A stretch of 27,304 nt of DNA from JANYCG01 sp031365665 (GCA_031365665.1 JANLYO010000168.1:1-27304); one strand, 5' to 3'; counted from the stretch's first letter, positions 7,157 to 16,600 are shown. The notes: generated from the letters alone by a model not told the origin. Numbers and translations are program-made.

Positions 7157-7879
7157 TCACCGCAGTTGGCTGATGAGCTGCGAGCGCGAGCGAACGCCAA
7201 ACATCAGCAACAGGGTCGAGACATGGTTTTTGACAGTGCCTTCGCTCAGATGGGCGCGCTCGGCAATCTCACGGTTTGAACAGCCGGTCAAAATCCAGTC
7301 GAGCATTTCGGTCTGGCGGGCGGTCAGGCGCACCGATTCACCGGGCCGCGTAGGCACCACGCGCGAGCTGTCATGGTCTGCGCTGTTGGCCGTTTGCCGG
7401 GGTGGTGATCCGTCAAAGTTCACGTGGGCGGGAGCGCCTGCGTGGCTGAGCAGGCCGAGCGAGCGGATATACCGCACCACGTGTTGCAGATCGCCCGATT
7501 TGGTCAGGTAGGCCATGGCGCCGTGCAGGAGCGCGTCGCGCACCATGGCGGGATCGCTTACGCCTGAAAGCACCACGACACGCGCCTGCGGAAACTGGCC
7601 CAGGAAGGTGGTCAAACCGACGAGGCCATGGGCATCCGGCAAATGCAAATCGAGCAGCACCAAGCCAATGGCCGCCTGCTCGTTGCGGTATACGTCCAAA
7701 GCGCCTTGCAGGGTGCGGGCTTCAAACACTTTGACGGCTTTTTGGTTGGCACTGGCCTGGGCTTGGACCAGCGTTTGCAGGCCCAGCCGCACCAGGTCAT
7801 GGTCATCGACCACCAAGAGCCCGGCGGGGTCCGCCCTGGCCGTGGCGTCAGCCTGCGTGGGCAAAGCGGCAATGTTCAT
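7157..7879 (-). CDS. LuxR/NarL-type response regulator
   Basis: This 240-residue two-component regulator is the likely partner of the kinase encoded just after it. The receiver domain spans about residues 20-140, with Asp25/Asp26 (VVDDHD), phosphoacceptor Asp77 (VLLDLHLPD), Ser105 and Lys127 (YLTKSG). A linker of about 40 residues precedes a GerE/LuxR helix-turn-helix at 183-238 (LTARQTEMLDWILTGCSNRE then LSEGTVKNHVSTLL). Phosphorylation should drive dimerisation and promoter binding. Target genes are unknown; the lipoprotein downstream of the kinase is an obvious candidate. Confidence 0.9.
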   Translation of the reverse strand: MNIAALPTQADATARADPAGLLVVDDHDLVRLGLQTLVQAQASANQKAVKVFEARTLQGALDVYRNEQAAIGLVLLDLHLPDAHGLVGLTTFLGQFPQARVVVLSGVSDPAMVRDALLHGAMAYLTKSGDLQHVVRYIRSLGLLSHAGAPAHVNFDGSPPRQTANSADHDSSRVVPTRPGESVRLTARQTEMLDWILTGCSNREIAERAHLSEGTVKNHVSTLLLMFGVRSRSQLISQLR

Positions 7880-7960
7880 CCTGCCATCTTAGTGCCAAGC
7901 TTCGCCACGTGGGAGTGAAGAAAGTCATGGGCGGGTGAAATTGCTGTTGAGTTCCCGAGT

Positions 7961-8716
7961 TCAATTTCCTGCTGATGCAGGCGGTGGAATAGGCGCAACC
8001 GAAGCCCCTTGAATGCCGTGGCGCTTCAGCGCATCACCCACAAAACCGTTGCTGATCATGGTCGCCACAAACTGGCTTAAATGCTGCGTGGCTAGAGCGG
8101 GGAAGGATCTGGGGCAGCCCATAGCTTGTTGGATCAGCATGAAGTTGCCGGGCAGCAGGCGCAGGCTGGCATCTTGGGCGGCTTCGGTCTCCAGCATCTG
8201 GCGGATGCCGGCCAGCACTTCGATTTGCTGGCTGTGGAAGGCCGCCAAGGCTGCTTCGGCGCCTGCCTCCCGCACGACGGCGGCTTGCTTGAGTGTGCGG
8301 GTGAGAAAGAGGTCATAAGCGCTGCCTTTGCCCACCGCGACCCGGCAGCCCGGCGCATCGACTTGCGCGTTGGTGTGCAGTGGCGAACTTTGGCGAACAA
8401 GGTAGCTGCCTTCGATGAGCACATAAGGCGCGGTGAAATGGATGCCCGCTGCGCGCAAGGGGTCCACCGCGAAGAAACCGATGTCGGCCTGCTGTTGCGT
8501 GATGGCATCCACCGATTTGGCCGCGCCGTCAAAAACAGCGAGTTCGATATCGACACCCAAGCGCTGCGCAAACTCGTGGGCCAGGTCGATCGACACCCCA
8601 AACGGCAAGCCCGTCGTGGGGTGGCGATTTGCCAAAATCGGATTGCCCAGATTGATCGACGCGCGCAGTTTGCCGGTCGGCGTGAATGCGCGGGCGAGTG
8701 CGGCGTCAGCAGTCAT
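7961..8716 (-). CDS. Solute-binding-protein family 3 fold, without signal peptide
   Basis: This 251-residue protein looks like the SBP_bac_3 family, which normally binds amino acids in the periplasm for ABC transporters. Recognisable parts are LRASINLGNPILA, the GLPFGVSIDLAHEFAQRLGV segment typical of the first lobe, DIGFFAVDPLRA.GIHFTAPYVLIEGSYLV, and the second-lobe strand CRVAVGKGSAYDLFLTRTL. The N-terminus MTADAALARAFTPTGKL has no hydrophobic signal, and an in-frame TAG lies 15 nt before the ATG, so no upstream extension can supply one. No permease or ATPase gene is adjacent. It may act in the cytoplasm as a sensor or enzyme-like protein (cyclohexadienyl dehydratases share the fold), or it may have lost export. 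Confidence 0.75.
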   Translation of the reverse strand: MTADAALARAFTPTGKLRASINLGNPILANRHPTTGLPFGVSIDLAHEFAQRLGVDIELAVFDGAAKSVDAITQQQADIGFFAVDPLRAAGIHFTAPYVLIEGSYLVRQSSPLHTNAQVDAPGCRVAVGKGSAYDLFLTRTLKQAAVVREAGAEAALAAFHSQQIEVLAGIRQMLETEAAQDASLRLLPGNFMLIQQAMGCPRSFPALATQHLSQFVATMISNGFVGDALKRHGIQGASVAPIPPPASAGN

Positions 8717-8773
8717 GGCGGAGGTTTTCTATTGAGAAGTTGAAAATTGGGTGAGCAGGTTTGAAACTGAATG

Positions 8774-8790
8774 CTATACTATATATAGCT
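8774..8790. repeat. Short AT-rich palindrome GCTAT-N7-ATAGC
   Basis: A 17-bp inverted repeat GCTATACTATATATAGC sits in the 197-bp gap upstream of the signal-less binding protein gene. The same 17-bp layout (GCTAT-N7-ATAGC) occurs at 2648-2664. Similar short palindromes are, from memory, frequent between genes in Comamonadaceae. It overlaps an AT-rich stretch that could also serve as promoter. Confidence 0.45.
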
Positions 8791-8868
8791 ACAAAGCCAT
8801 ATAATACGTGGCCTAATTGGCAAAAAATTCATTTAACTCGTCGTGACGGTTCAAAAAATGGAAAATAA

Positions 8869-8884
8869 TTAACATACGTGTTAA
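8869..8884. other. Inverted repeat TTAACA-TACG-TGTTAA
   Basis: A 6-bp inverted repeat with a 4-nt centre lies 29 nt downstream of the crcB stop codon, in AT-rich sequence. It might be a protein-binding site or a weak 3' hairpin. No T-tract follows. Confidence 0.3.
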
Positions 8885-8913
8885 CATTTTATTTTGTTCC
8901 GTGGACGCCCGGA

Positions 8914-9294
8914 TCAGACCAGGCGCTCCACCGTCTTGATGCCCGCGACGGTGAGCAGCAGCGAGCCGAACAAGTGCAGCGCGGCAGTGCCCAGGGCCAT
9001 GGCATAACGCTGTTGCTGCACCATGGCCACCACCTCGGCGGAGAAGCTGGAGAAGGTCGTCAACGCACCCAGAAAACCGGTGACCAGGGCCAGACGCCAG
9101 ACCGGATCAAGCTGCGGCAGGGCCTGGAACACGGCCACGCAGATGCCGACCAGGTAGCCCCCAATCAGGTTGGCGGCCAGCGTGCCCCAAGGCATGGCGC
9201 CCGCCGTGGCGACGGGGCTCAGCCAAAGCCCAAGGCCCCAGCGGCTCAGGGCGCCCAGCGAGGCGCCGATGCAGATGGCGATGACGGAAAACAT
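8914..9294 (-). CDS. crcB: CrcB/Fluc fluoride ion channel
   Basis: This 126-residue membrane protein is of normal length for Fluc channels, which form antiparallel dimers that leak fluoride out of the cytoplasm. It has four hydrophobic helices and the family motifs GTLAANLIGGYLVG (about 37-50) and TGFLGALTTFSSFSAE (about 72-87) with the conserved Phe/Ser/Thr pore residues. The gene follows the TRAP permease by 48 nt on the same strand. That short gap holds an imperfect GCCCGGG/CTCGGGC hairpin next to the start codon. I see no fluoride riboswitch pattern there, so expression may depend on read-through. Confidence 0.92.
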   Translation of the reverse strand: MFSVIAICIGASLGALSRWGLGLWLSPVATAGAMPWGTLAANLIGGYLVGICVAVFQALPQLDPVWRLALVTGFLGALTTFSSFSAEVVAMVQQQRYAMALGTAALHLFGSLLLTVAGIKTVERLV

Positions 9295-9342
9295 GGCCCG
9301 AGTTTACGCAAGCCCGGGCGACTTGTTGCCTCCCATTTTTTT

Positions 9343-10653
9343 CTACTTCTCCTTGCCCATCACCAGGTCGGGCAGGATGGTGACGATCTGGGGAAAAACG
9401 GTGATGAGCACGATGCAGACCACCAGGCAAATAAAGAACGGGATAGCGGCCTTGGCAATGGTGTTGCTGTCTTTGCCCGTCATGTTCTGCAGCACAAACA
9501 GGTTGAAGCCCACCGGCGGCGTGACCTCGGCAATCTCGACCAGCAACACGATGAAGATGCCGAACCAGATCAAGTCAAAACCCGCCTTCTGGATCATGGG
9601 CAGCACCACCGCGCTGGTGAGCACAATCATGCTGATGCCGTCGAGCGCGGTGCCCAAAATGAGGTACACCACCGTGAGCACGGCAATCAGCGAATAGGGT
9701 GACAGGTGCATGCCGTTGACCCATTCCGCCAGCTCGCGCGGGATGCCGGTAAAGGCCATGGTTTTGGTCAAAAACGCTGCGCCCGCCAGGATGAACATGA
9801 TCATGCAACTGGTGCGGGTGGTGCCCATCAGGCCTTCGCAAAAGGTCTTCCAGGTCAGCGACTTGCTCCACCAGGCCAAGCCCAGCGAGCCCGCTACGCC
9901 GTAGGCCGCGCATTCGGTGGCGGTGGCATACCCGGCAATCAGCACCCAGACGATGAAGATGATCAGCACCGCGCAGGGGATCAGGTTGCCTGATTTGCGG
10001 ATTTTTTCCATGAAGCTGGTCGGCGGGTCGGCGGGGGGCACTTCGTCGGGGTGGCGCAGGCTCCACCAGATGATGTAGCCCGAAAACAGCGCCATCAGCA
10101 AAAAGCCCGGCAAGAAGCCCGCCAGGAAGATGCGGATGATGGACGCATCTGCCGCCACCGCATACACCACCATGGTGATGGACGGCGGAATCAAGATGCC
10201 CAGGGTGCCCGCCGTGGCCAGCGAGCCAATGGCGATCTTCTCGCTGTAGCCGCGCTTGAGCAGCTCGGGCAGGGCTACCTTGCTGATGGTGGCGCAGGTG
10301 GCAGCCGACGAGCCCGACACCGAGCCGAAGATGCCGCAACCCAAAATGGTGGTGTGCATCAACCGGCCGGGTATCTTGTTGAGCCAGGGGCTCAGGCCTT
10401 CGAACATCTCTTCGCTGAGCTTGGAGCGGAAGAGGATTTCGCCCATCCAGATGAACAGCGGCAGCGCTGCCAGCTCCCAGCTGGCATTGCTCTCCCAGAA
10501 AGACGAGAACAGGTTGTTGCCGGGCGAGGTATTGGTAAAAAAGGCCTGGCCAACCCAGCCGCAGATGGCCAGCGTCATGGCGATCCACACGCCGCCGGCG
10601 AGCAGCAGCAACATGATCAGCAGCAGCAAGCCGCCGATAAGCAGAATATCCAT
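9343..10653 (-). CDS. dctM: TRAP transporter large permease (DctM family)
   Basis: This 436-residue polytopic inner-membrane protein is the transport subunit of a TRAP system, which uses the sodium gradient to import a carboxylate delivered by the binding protein. Family hallmarks include the hydrophobic N-terminus MDILLIGGLLLLIMLLLLAG, LPLFIWMGEIL, the GCGIFGSVSGSSAATCATI loop, GTLGILIPPSITMVVYA and a C-terminal TPPVGFNLFVLQ. Length and helix count are normal. It is the third gene of a dctP-dctQ-dctM set with gaps of 16 and 25 nt, so the three are one operon. Confidence 0.95.
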   Translation of the reverse strand: MDILLIGGLLLLIMLLLLAGGVWIAMTLAICGWVGQAFFTNTSPGNNLFSSFWESNASWELAALPLFIWMGEILFRSKLSEEMFEGLSPWLNKIPGRLMHTTILGCGIFGSVSGSSAATCATISKVALPELLKRGYSEKIAIGSLATAGTLGILIPPSITMVVYAVAADASIIRIFLAGFLPGFLLMALFSGYIIWWSLRHPDEVPPADPPTSFMEKIRKSGNLIPCAVLIIFIVWVLIAGYATATECAAYGVAGSLGLAWWSKSLTWKTFCEGLMGTTRTSCMIMFILAGAAFLTKTMAFTGIPRELAEWVNGMHLSPYSLIAVLTVVYLILGTALDGISMIVLTSAVVLPMIQKAGFDLIWFGIFIVLLVEIAEVTPPVGFNLFVLQNMTGKDSNTIAKAAIPFFICLVVCIVLITVFPQIVTILPDLVMGKEK

Positions 10654-10678
10654 GGGGAACCTTTAAGCGTGGCGGGTG

Positions 10679-11212
10679 CTAGACGTCGGAAGAGAAGTCG
10701 CCCTTGGCGTGCCGCTCTTCCACGGCGACCACATAGCTGGGCTTGCCACCGCGCAACACGATGACCAGTTCGTCCATCACGGCCACCAGCAGCAGGATGG
10801 AGCCTATGGCAAAGCTGGCCTGCGGAATCCAGATGGGGATGGGCAGCAGGCCCTGGGCCTTTTCGTTGAAGATGAAACTGTCGTAGGTGAACTTGTTGGC
10901 CCAGAAGGCCAGGTAGGCAACCGCAATGGACGCCAGCGTCAAGGACGCAATTTCAAACCAGCGCCGCTGCGCTGCCGGCAGCTTCTCCAGCAGCAGGGTC
11001 ACCCGCACGAAGTCGCCATGCTTGAAGGCATGGGCCATGGCAAAGAAGGACGCGGCAGCGCAGAACCAGGCCACCACGTCGTTGACTGCGCCGGTGCGCA
11101 CGCCAAACTCGCGCAAGACGCTTTGCGCAATCATCAGGGCAGCCAGCAGGCCTACAAAGCTGGCGCCAATGGCGCCGGATACGAGGTAGAGCCTGTCGAG
11201 AAAGCGGCGCAT
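10679..11212 (-). CDS. dctQ: TRAP transporter small permease (DctQ family)
   Basis: This 177-residue protein has four predicted membrane helices and the family position between the binding protein and the large permease. The conserved helix around residues 50-62 reads WFCAAASFFAMAH, followed by the polar GDFVRVTLLLEKLPAAQRRW segment. GGAGAG stands 7 nt before the ATG at 11212. It forms the membrane complex with DctM and docks the periplasmic binding protein. Confidence 0.92.
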   Translation of the reverse strand: MRRFLDRLYLVSGAIGASFVGLLAALMIAQSVLREFGVRTGAVNDVVAWFCAAASFFAMAHAFKHGDFVRVTLLLEKLPAAQRRWFEIASLTLASIAVAYLAFWANKFTYDSFIFNEKAQGLLPIPIWIPQASFAIGSILLLVAVMDELVIVLRGGKPSYVVAVEERHAKGDFSSDV

Positions 11213-11228
11213 AAATTAGCTCTCCGCC

Positions 11229-12215
11229 TTATTTCTTGTTGAACGCGGCGATCATAGCCGCACCGTCAGGCCCGGCTTTCTTTTCCCAGTCGGCCAGCAT
11301 GATGGTGCCCACCTGCTTCAAATCGGCTACCAGCTTGGGCGAAGGCTTCATGATCTTCATGCCCTTTTCGGCCAGGGCCTTGGTGTACCACTCGTTCTTT
11401 TCCTGGCTGATCTTCCAGCCGCGGGTCTCGGCCTCGGCGGCGGCTTTGAGCAGTGCTTCCTGTGTGGGCTTGTCCAGCGCGTCGAAGGCTTTCTGGTTCA
11501 CCATTACGGCGTTTTTGGGCAGCCAGGCCTGGGTGTCATACCAGTACTTGATGCTTTCGTAAGTTTTGGTGTCGTAGCCGGTGGAGCCGGAGCTCATGTA
11601 GCTGTTGACCACACCGGTGGCGAGGGCCTGCGACAACTCGGCCGCCTGGATGGTGACGGGTTGCGCGCCAATCAGCTCGGCAATCTTGGCGGTGGCGGGG
11701 CTGTAGGCGCGCCACTTGAGGCCGCGCATTTCAGCCACCGAGGCAATTTCTTTATTGACGTAAATGCCTTGCGGAGGCCAGGGCACGGCGTACAGCAGCT
11801 TCATGCCCTGCGCGCCCAGCAACTTTTCAAGGTAGGGCTTTTGCACAGTGGCCAGCTTTTTGGACTCGGCGTAGCTGGTGGCCAGGAAGGGGATGCCGTC
11901 TGCGGCGTAAAGCGGGTTCTCGTTTTCAAAGTTGGCCAGCAGCACCTCGCCCACCTGGGCCTGCCCGCTTTGCACGGCGCGCTTGATTTCGTTGGCCTTG
12001 AACAGCGACGCATTGGCGTGCACCGTAATCTTGAGCTTGCCTGCCGTGGCTTTGTCCACGTCTTGCGCAAACTGCGCCAGGTTCTCGGAATGGAAATTGG
12101 TGGCTGCGTAAGCGGCGGGCAGGTCCCATTTGGTTTGGGCTTGGCTGACGGAAGCCATGGCCAGCGTGAATATGGCAGCGGCGCTGGACGTCAAGGCAAA
12201 CAGGCGACGGTTCAT
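11229..12215 (-). CDS. dctP: TRAP transporter periplasmic solute-binding protein (DctP family)
   Basis: This 328-residue binding protein delivers the substrate to the DctQM permease. I chose the ATG at 12215 because a GGAG motif lies 5 nt ahead and it begins a clean signal peptide, MNRRLFALTSSAAAIFTLAM, with likely cleavage after Ala26 (SQA|Q). The frame upstream to 12338 has no signal character. The mature protein starts TKWDLPAAYAATNFHSENL and contains the DctP signatures GDEIKRAVQSGQAQVGE-like (here NEIKRAVQSGQAQVGEVLL) and the substrate-contact region GLKWRAYSPATAKIAELIGA. The substrate is unknown. The divergent racemase and oxoprolinase genes suggest a small amide or carboxylate such as 5-oxoproline. 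Confidence 0.93.
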   Translation of the reverse strand: MNRRLFALTSSAAAIFTLAMASVSQAQTKWDLPAAYAATNFHSENLAQFAQDVDKATAGKLKITVHANASLFKANEIKRAVQSGQAQVGEVLLANFENENPLYAADGIPFLATSYAESKKLATVQKPYLEKLLGAQGMKLLYAVPWPPQGIYVNKEIASVAEMRGLKWRAYSPATAKIAELIGAQPVTIQAAELSQALATGVVNSYMSSGSTGYDTKTYESIKYWYDTQAWLPKNAVMVNQKAFDALDKPTQEALLKAAAEAETRGWKISQEKNEWYTKALAEKGMKIMKPSPKLVADLKQVGTIMLADWEKKAGPDGAAMIAAFNKK

Positions 12216-12410
12216 AAAAACTCCGGTTGGGTGACAAAGTGGGAAGGCAGAGGCAGGCGGGAAATTTCCAGCAGGGGAGCGTTGACTGTAGTTTGGATTG
12301 CCGGGCCTGTGATCGGTATTTTCCCTAAATGTCAACAAAATGTCGATAAATTACTGTCTTACTGTTTACAATTTTGTTTGTTGTTGATGATTTCTGTCTG
12401 GAGTCGGGTC
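12216..12410. promoter_or_regulatory. Divergent control region between the TRAP operon and the regulator operon
   Basis: This 195-bp gap separates two divergent operons. Its right half is AT-rich and repeat-laden. It contains TCAACAA (12333-12339) facing TTGTTGA near 12380, GACATTT twice on the minus strand (within 12328-12345), and tandem TTACTGTC/TTACTGTT at 12351-12366. These are plausible operator half-sites for the winged-helix regulator encoded immediately to the right. On the minus strand TTGACA (12332-12337) could be the -35 box for dctP, but no strong -10 matches it. Confidence 0.45.
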
Positions 12411-12962
12411 ATGGCCAAGAAAACGAACGTGGGCGCAGGTGTGGCGGCGGGCAGGGAAGCCCCGTCACCGATCGTGTCTTCGGCCCACCTGGTGTCACCT
12501 CGAAGCGCCGAAATGAGTGAGTTTGAATTTGGCTTGATCGTCGCTGGCAACGCCTTTCATCGCTGGATCGTGCACTGCATGAGCGCGGCGGGCCTCAAAG
12601 ACCTGACGCCGCTGGACGTGCTGGTGCTGCACCACGTCACCCACCGTGCGCGCAACAAACGTCTGGCGGACATCTGCTTCATCATGAATGTGGAAGACAC
12701 CCACCTCATCAACTACGCACTGAAAAAGCTGCAAAACCTGGGCGTCGTCGCCTCCAGCAAAAGCGGCAAAGACGTGACCTACGCGTCTACCGAAGTGGGC
12801 CGCGAGGCGGTTGAAAAATACCGTGCCATTCGCGAGTCCTGCCTGATCGATGCCTTGAATGCCGATGACGCCTTGAACCGCGACATCGGAGAGCTTGCGC
12901 GTTTGCTGCGCCTGCTCTCGGGCATTTACGACCAGGCGGCGCGTTCGGCCGCGAGCCTGTAA
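12411..12962 (+). CDS. Winged-helix (MarR-like) transcriptional regulator
   Basis: This is a 183-residue DNA-binding protein. The ATG at 12411 has GGAG 7 nt ahead and starts MAKKTNVGAGVAAGREAP. The open frame upstream is only the back of the TRAP binding-protein gene. After a disordered stretch of about 35 residues, helices from 37 lead to LTPLDVLVLHHVTHRARNKR, then LADICFIMNVEDTHLINYAL (recognition helix region), then GVVASSKSGKDVTYASTEVG as the wing. This order matches MarR-type winged helices. It probably controls both the divergent TRAP operon and its own operon through the repeats in 12300-12385. The effector is unknown. Confidence 0.8.
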   Translation: MAKKTNVGAGVAAGREAPSPIVSSAHLVSPRSAEMSEFEFGLIVAGNAFHRWIVHCMSAAGLKDLTPLDVLVLHHVTHRARNKRLADICFIMNVEDTHLINYALKKLQNLGVVASSKSGKDVTYASTEVGREAVEKYRAIRESCLIDALNADDALNRDIGELARLLRLLSGIYDQAARSAASL

Positions 12963-12985
12963 CGCGGGCGCAGCGGGGCTCGACC

Positions 12986-13639
12986 ATGGCTTTTGTCGGT
13001 GTGCTGATGCTTGATACGCGGTTTCCGCGTCCCGTGGGTGACATCGGCAACCCGCAAACCTTTGCCGCGTTGGGGATTCCAGTGCAATACCAGGTGGTCG
13101 CAGGTGCCAGCCCTGAACGGGTCGTGCGCCGAGGCGAGCCGTTATTGCTGCCAAATTTCATCGCTGCGGCCCAGGCGCTGGTGGCGAGGGGCGCGGGTTT
13201 GATCACCACGAGTTGCGGATTTTTGGTGCAGTTTCAGGCGGATCTCGAAGCGGCGCTGCCTGTTCCCGTAGTGACGTCCAGCCTGTTGTGGCTGCAGCAG
13301 TTGAAAGAAAATTCAGCGGTTCTGACCATCGATGCACAGGCGCTGACAGCGCGTCACCTCGCGGCGGCCAAAGCCAAACTCCATACGCCCATCGGCGGAG
13401 TGCGGCGGGACTGCGAATTTCAAACCCGCATTTTGAGCAATTCCCCGCAGCTTGACTTGGCGCAGGCGCAGCAAGACGTGGTCAACGCCGCCCGAGAACT
13501 CGTCACTCGGCACCCGGCCACCCATTGCATCGTGCTTGAATGCAGCAATATGGCGCCCTACGCAGGGGCTGTTGCGGCAGCCACGCAATGCCGGGTGGAA
13601 CACATCATGTCTTTGATTGAGAAAACATGGAAACCTTAG
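12986..13639 (+). CDS. Asp/Glu/hydantoin racemase-family protein
   Basis: This 217-residue protein is of the cofactor-independent aspartate/glutamate racemase superfamily. These enzymes invert a stereocentre with two cysteines acting as acid and base. Both are here: Cys77 in TTSCGFLVQF and Cys186 in VLECSNMAPY. The N-terminus FVGVLMLDTRFPRPVGDIGN resembles the group annotated as hydantoin/aspartate racemase-like. It starts 23 nt after the regulator stop, and its last 13 bases overlap the start of the next gene, so translation is probably coupled. The likely role is to convert the wrong enantiomer of an amino acid, hydantoin or related substrate before hydrolysis. The exact substrate is not determinable. 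Confidence 0.82.
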   Translation: MAFVGVLMLDTRFPRPVGDIGNPQTFAALGIPVQYQVVAGASPERVVRRGEPLLLPNFIAAAQALVARGAGLITTSCGFLVQFQADLEAALPVPVVTSSLLWLQQLKENSAVLTIDAQALTARHLAAAKAKLHTPIGGVRRDCEFQTRILSNSPQLDLAQAQQDVVNAARELVTRHPATHCIVLECSNMAPYAGAVAAATQCRVEHIMSLIEKTWKP

Positions 13640-16600
13640 ATGCCCTGAAAGCGGAACTTGCCATGCCATCCCAGCGTTGGCAATTCTGGATTGACCGTGG
13701 CGGCACATTCACCGATGTGGTGGGCAAGCGCCCGGATGGTTCGCTGGTGACGCACAAACTGCTGAGCGAAAACCCTGAGCACTACAAAGACGCAGCGGTT
13801 GCCGGCATCCGGCATTTGTTGGGTCTTGGTGCTGATGAACCGGTGACTTCGTTGCAGGTGGCGTGCGTGAAGATGGGCACCACGGTGGCCACCAACGCTT
13901 TGCTGGAGCGCAAAGGCGAGCCCACCTTGCTGGTCACGACGCGCGGTTTTAAAGATGCCTTGCGTATTGCCTACCAAAACCGGCCCCGCATTTTTGATCG
14001 GCACATCATCTTGCCCGAGTTGCTTTACAGCGCTGTGGTGGAGGCGCAGGAGCGGGTGGGGGCGCATGGGGAAGTAGCCGAACCATTGAATGAGTCGCTA
14101 CTGAAATCAGAGTTGGGTGTTCAGTATCAAAGTGGCATCAGGTCTGTTGCGATTGTTTTCATGCATGGATACCGCTACACGCAGCATGAACAAGCCGCCA
14201 AACGGATCGCGCAAGAGGTTGGTTTCACGCAAATCAGCACCTCACATGAAACCAGCCCGCTGATGAAGTTTGTGAGCCGGGGAGATACGACCGTGGTCGA
14301 CGCCTATCTGTCGCCGATCCTGCGCCGCTACGTGGATCAAGTGGCGGGTGAAATGCCGGGCGTCAAACTGCTGTTCATGCAATCGTCCGGAGGTTTGGCG
14401 GATGCCCGTGCCTTTGCCGGAAAAGACGCCATTTTGAGTGGGCCAGCGGGGGGCATTGTGGGCATGGCGCGCACCGCAGCCATCGGCGGACAAGACAAGG
14501 TGATCGGCTTTGACATGGGCGGCACATCCACCGATGTCTCGCACTTTGCGGGTGAGTTTGAACGGGAATTCGAGACCCAGGTGGCCGGCGTGCGCATGCG
14601 TGCGCCGATGATGAGCATCCACACGGTTGCTTCGGGCGGGGGTTCGATATTGGCGTTTGACGGGGCGCGCTTCCGGGTAGGCCCGCAAAGCGCTGGGGCC
14701 AATCCGGGGCCGGCGAGTTACCGCCGTGGCGGGCCCCTGGCGGTGACCGACGCCAATGTGCTGGTCGGGAAAATCCAGCCACGTTATTTCCCCAAGGTGT
14801 TTGGGCCCATGGGCAATGAAGCCTTGGATGACGCAGCAGTCCGGGACAAATTTGCCGAATTGGCCACCAAGTCGGGCTTGCCCGCCGAGGCGGTGGCGGA
14901 GGGTTTCATCAGCATTGCTGTGCAGCAAATGGCCAATGCAATCAAGAAAATTTCTGTGGCACGGGGGTACGACGTGACGCGTTATACCTTGCAGTGTTTC
15001 GGTGGCGCGGGCGGGCAGCACGCCTGCCTGGTGGCCGATGCCTTGGGGATGACGACCGTGTTTGTCCATCCGCTGGCGGGCGTATTGAGCGCCTATGGCA
15101 TGGGTTTGGCGGACCAGAGTGTGATCCGCGAGCGCTCAGTCGAAGTCAAACTGACAGCGGCAAACTTGCCGCTGATTGCCGTACAACTGGATGCGTTGGC
15201 ACAGGCGGCGACGGCTGAATTGGCGCGTCAGCAGGCTTCCCATGGACGCATTGACTGCGCACGACGGGCGCACCTGCGTTATGAAGGCAGCGATTCATCC
15301 TTGGTGGTCGCGTGGCCGAGCCAGGTCAACACGGCTGCGGACAAGCAGACAGGTGCCTTGCAAGCGGCGTTTGAGACCGCCTATCAACAACGGTTTGCGT
15401 TTCTGATGCAGGGCAAAGCCTTGGTGGTTGAAGCTGTTTCTGTGGAAGCTGTCATCGCGGGCGATGCCCCGGCTGAGCCCTTGCTCAAAATGCACCCGCC
15501 ACGTGATTTGAAAGCCTGTGGGGCCGTGCGCGAGACGGTTCAAATGTATTGTGGCGGCGCCTGGCAAGACGCCGTCCTGGTGGTGCGTGAAGACCTTCGG
15601 CCAGGCGATGCGGTGGCGGGGCCCGCCATCATCGCTGAAAAAAATGCAACCACGGTGGTGGAGCCCGGCTGGGACGCCACTTTGAACGAGTGGAACCACA
15701 TCATCCTGGCACGCAAGGCGCGGCGCGTTGTCCAATATGCAGCGGGAACCACAGCCGACCCGGTGTTGCTGGAGGTCTTCAACAACCTTTTCATGAACAT
15801 CGCGGAGCAGATGGGCCTGCAGTTGCAGAACACGGCCCATTCCGTCAACATCAAGGAGCGGCTGGACTTCAGCTGTGCTTTGTTTGATGCCGAGGGCAAG
15901 CTGATCGCCAATGCACCCCACATGCCGGTGCATCTGGGTTCGATGGGCGAGAGCATCAAGACGGTGATACGTGGGAACGCCGGGGCGATGCAGCCTGGCG
16001 ACGTGTATGTGCTGAATGACCCGTACCACGGCGGTACCCATTTGCCCGACATCACCGTCATCACGCCGGTGTACCTGGGAGATCCTGCGGGCAGGGAGCC
16101 TATGTTTTACGTCGGCTCCAGAGGCCACCACGCCGATGTGGGCGGCACTACGCCGGGCTCCATGCCGCCGTTCTCGACCCGCATTGAAGAGGAAGGCGTG
16201 CAGATCGACAACGTGAAGCTGGTGGTGCAGGGTGTGCTACAGGAAGCGCACATGCTGGCGCTGCTGCAAGGCGGGAAATACCCGTCGCGCAACCCACAAC
16301 AAAACATGGCCGATTTGAAAGCGCAGATCGCTGCCAATGAAAAGGGGGTGCAGGAATTGCGGAAGATGGTCGTCCAATTCGGGCTTGAGGTGGTGCAAGC
16401 TTACATGGGCCACGTGCAGGACAACGCCGAAGAGTCGGTGCGCCGTGTCATCACCCATCTCAAAGATGGCAGTTTCACGCTGCCACTGGACAATGGTGCC
16501 CAAATCAAAGTTGCGATTCGTGTCGACGCAAAAAGCCGCACTGCCGAGATCGACTTCACGGGCACATCCGCACAGCAGACCAACAACTTCAACGCGCCCA

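Noticed and set aside
9295..9342. Fluoride riboswitch before crcB
   Set aside because: The 48-nt gap is too short and lacks the conserved riboswitch pattern.
11661..12410. Long plus-strand extension of the regulator
   Set aside because: It runs over the well-supported minus-strand dctP. The ATG at 12411 with GGAG is the better start.
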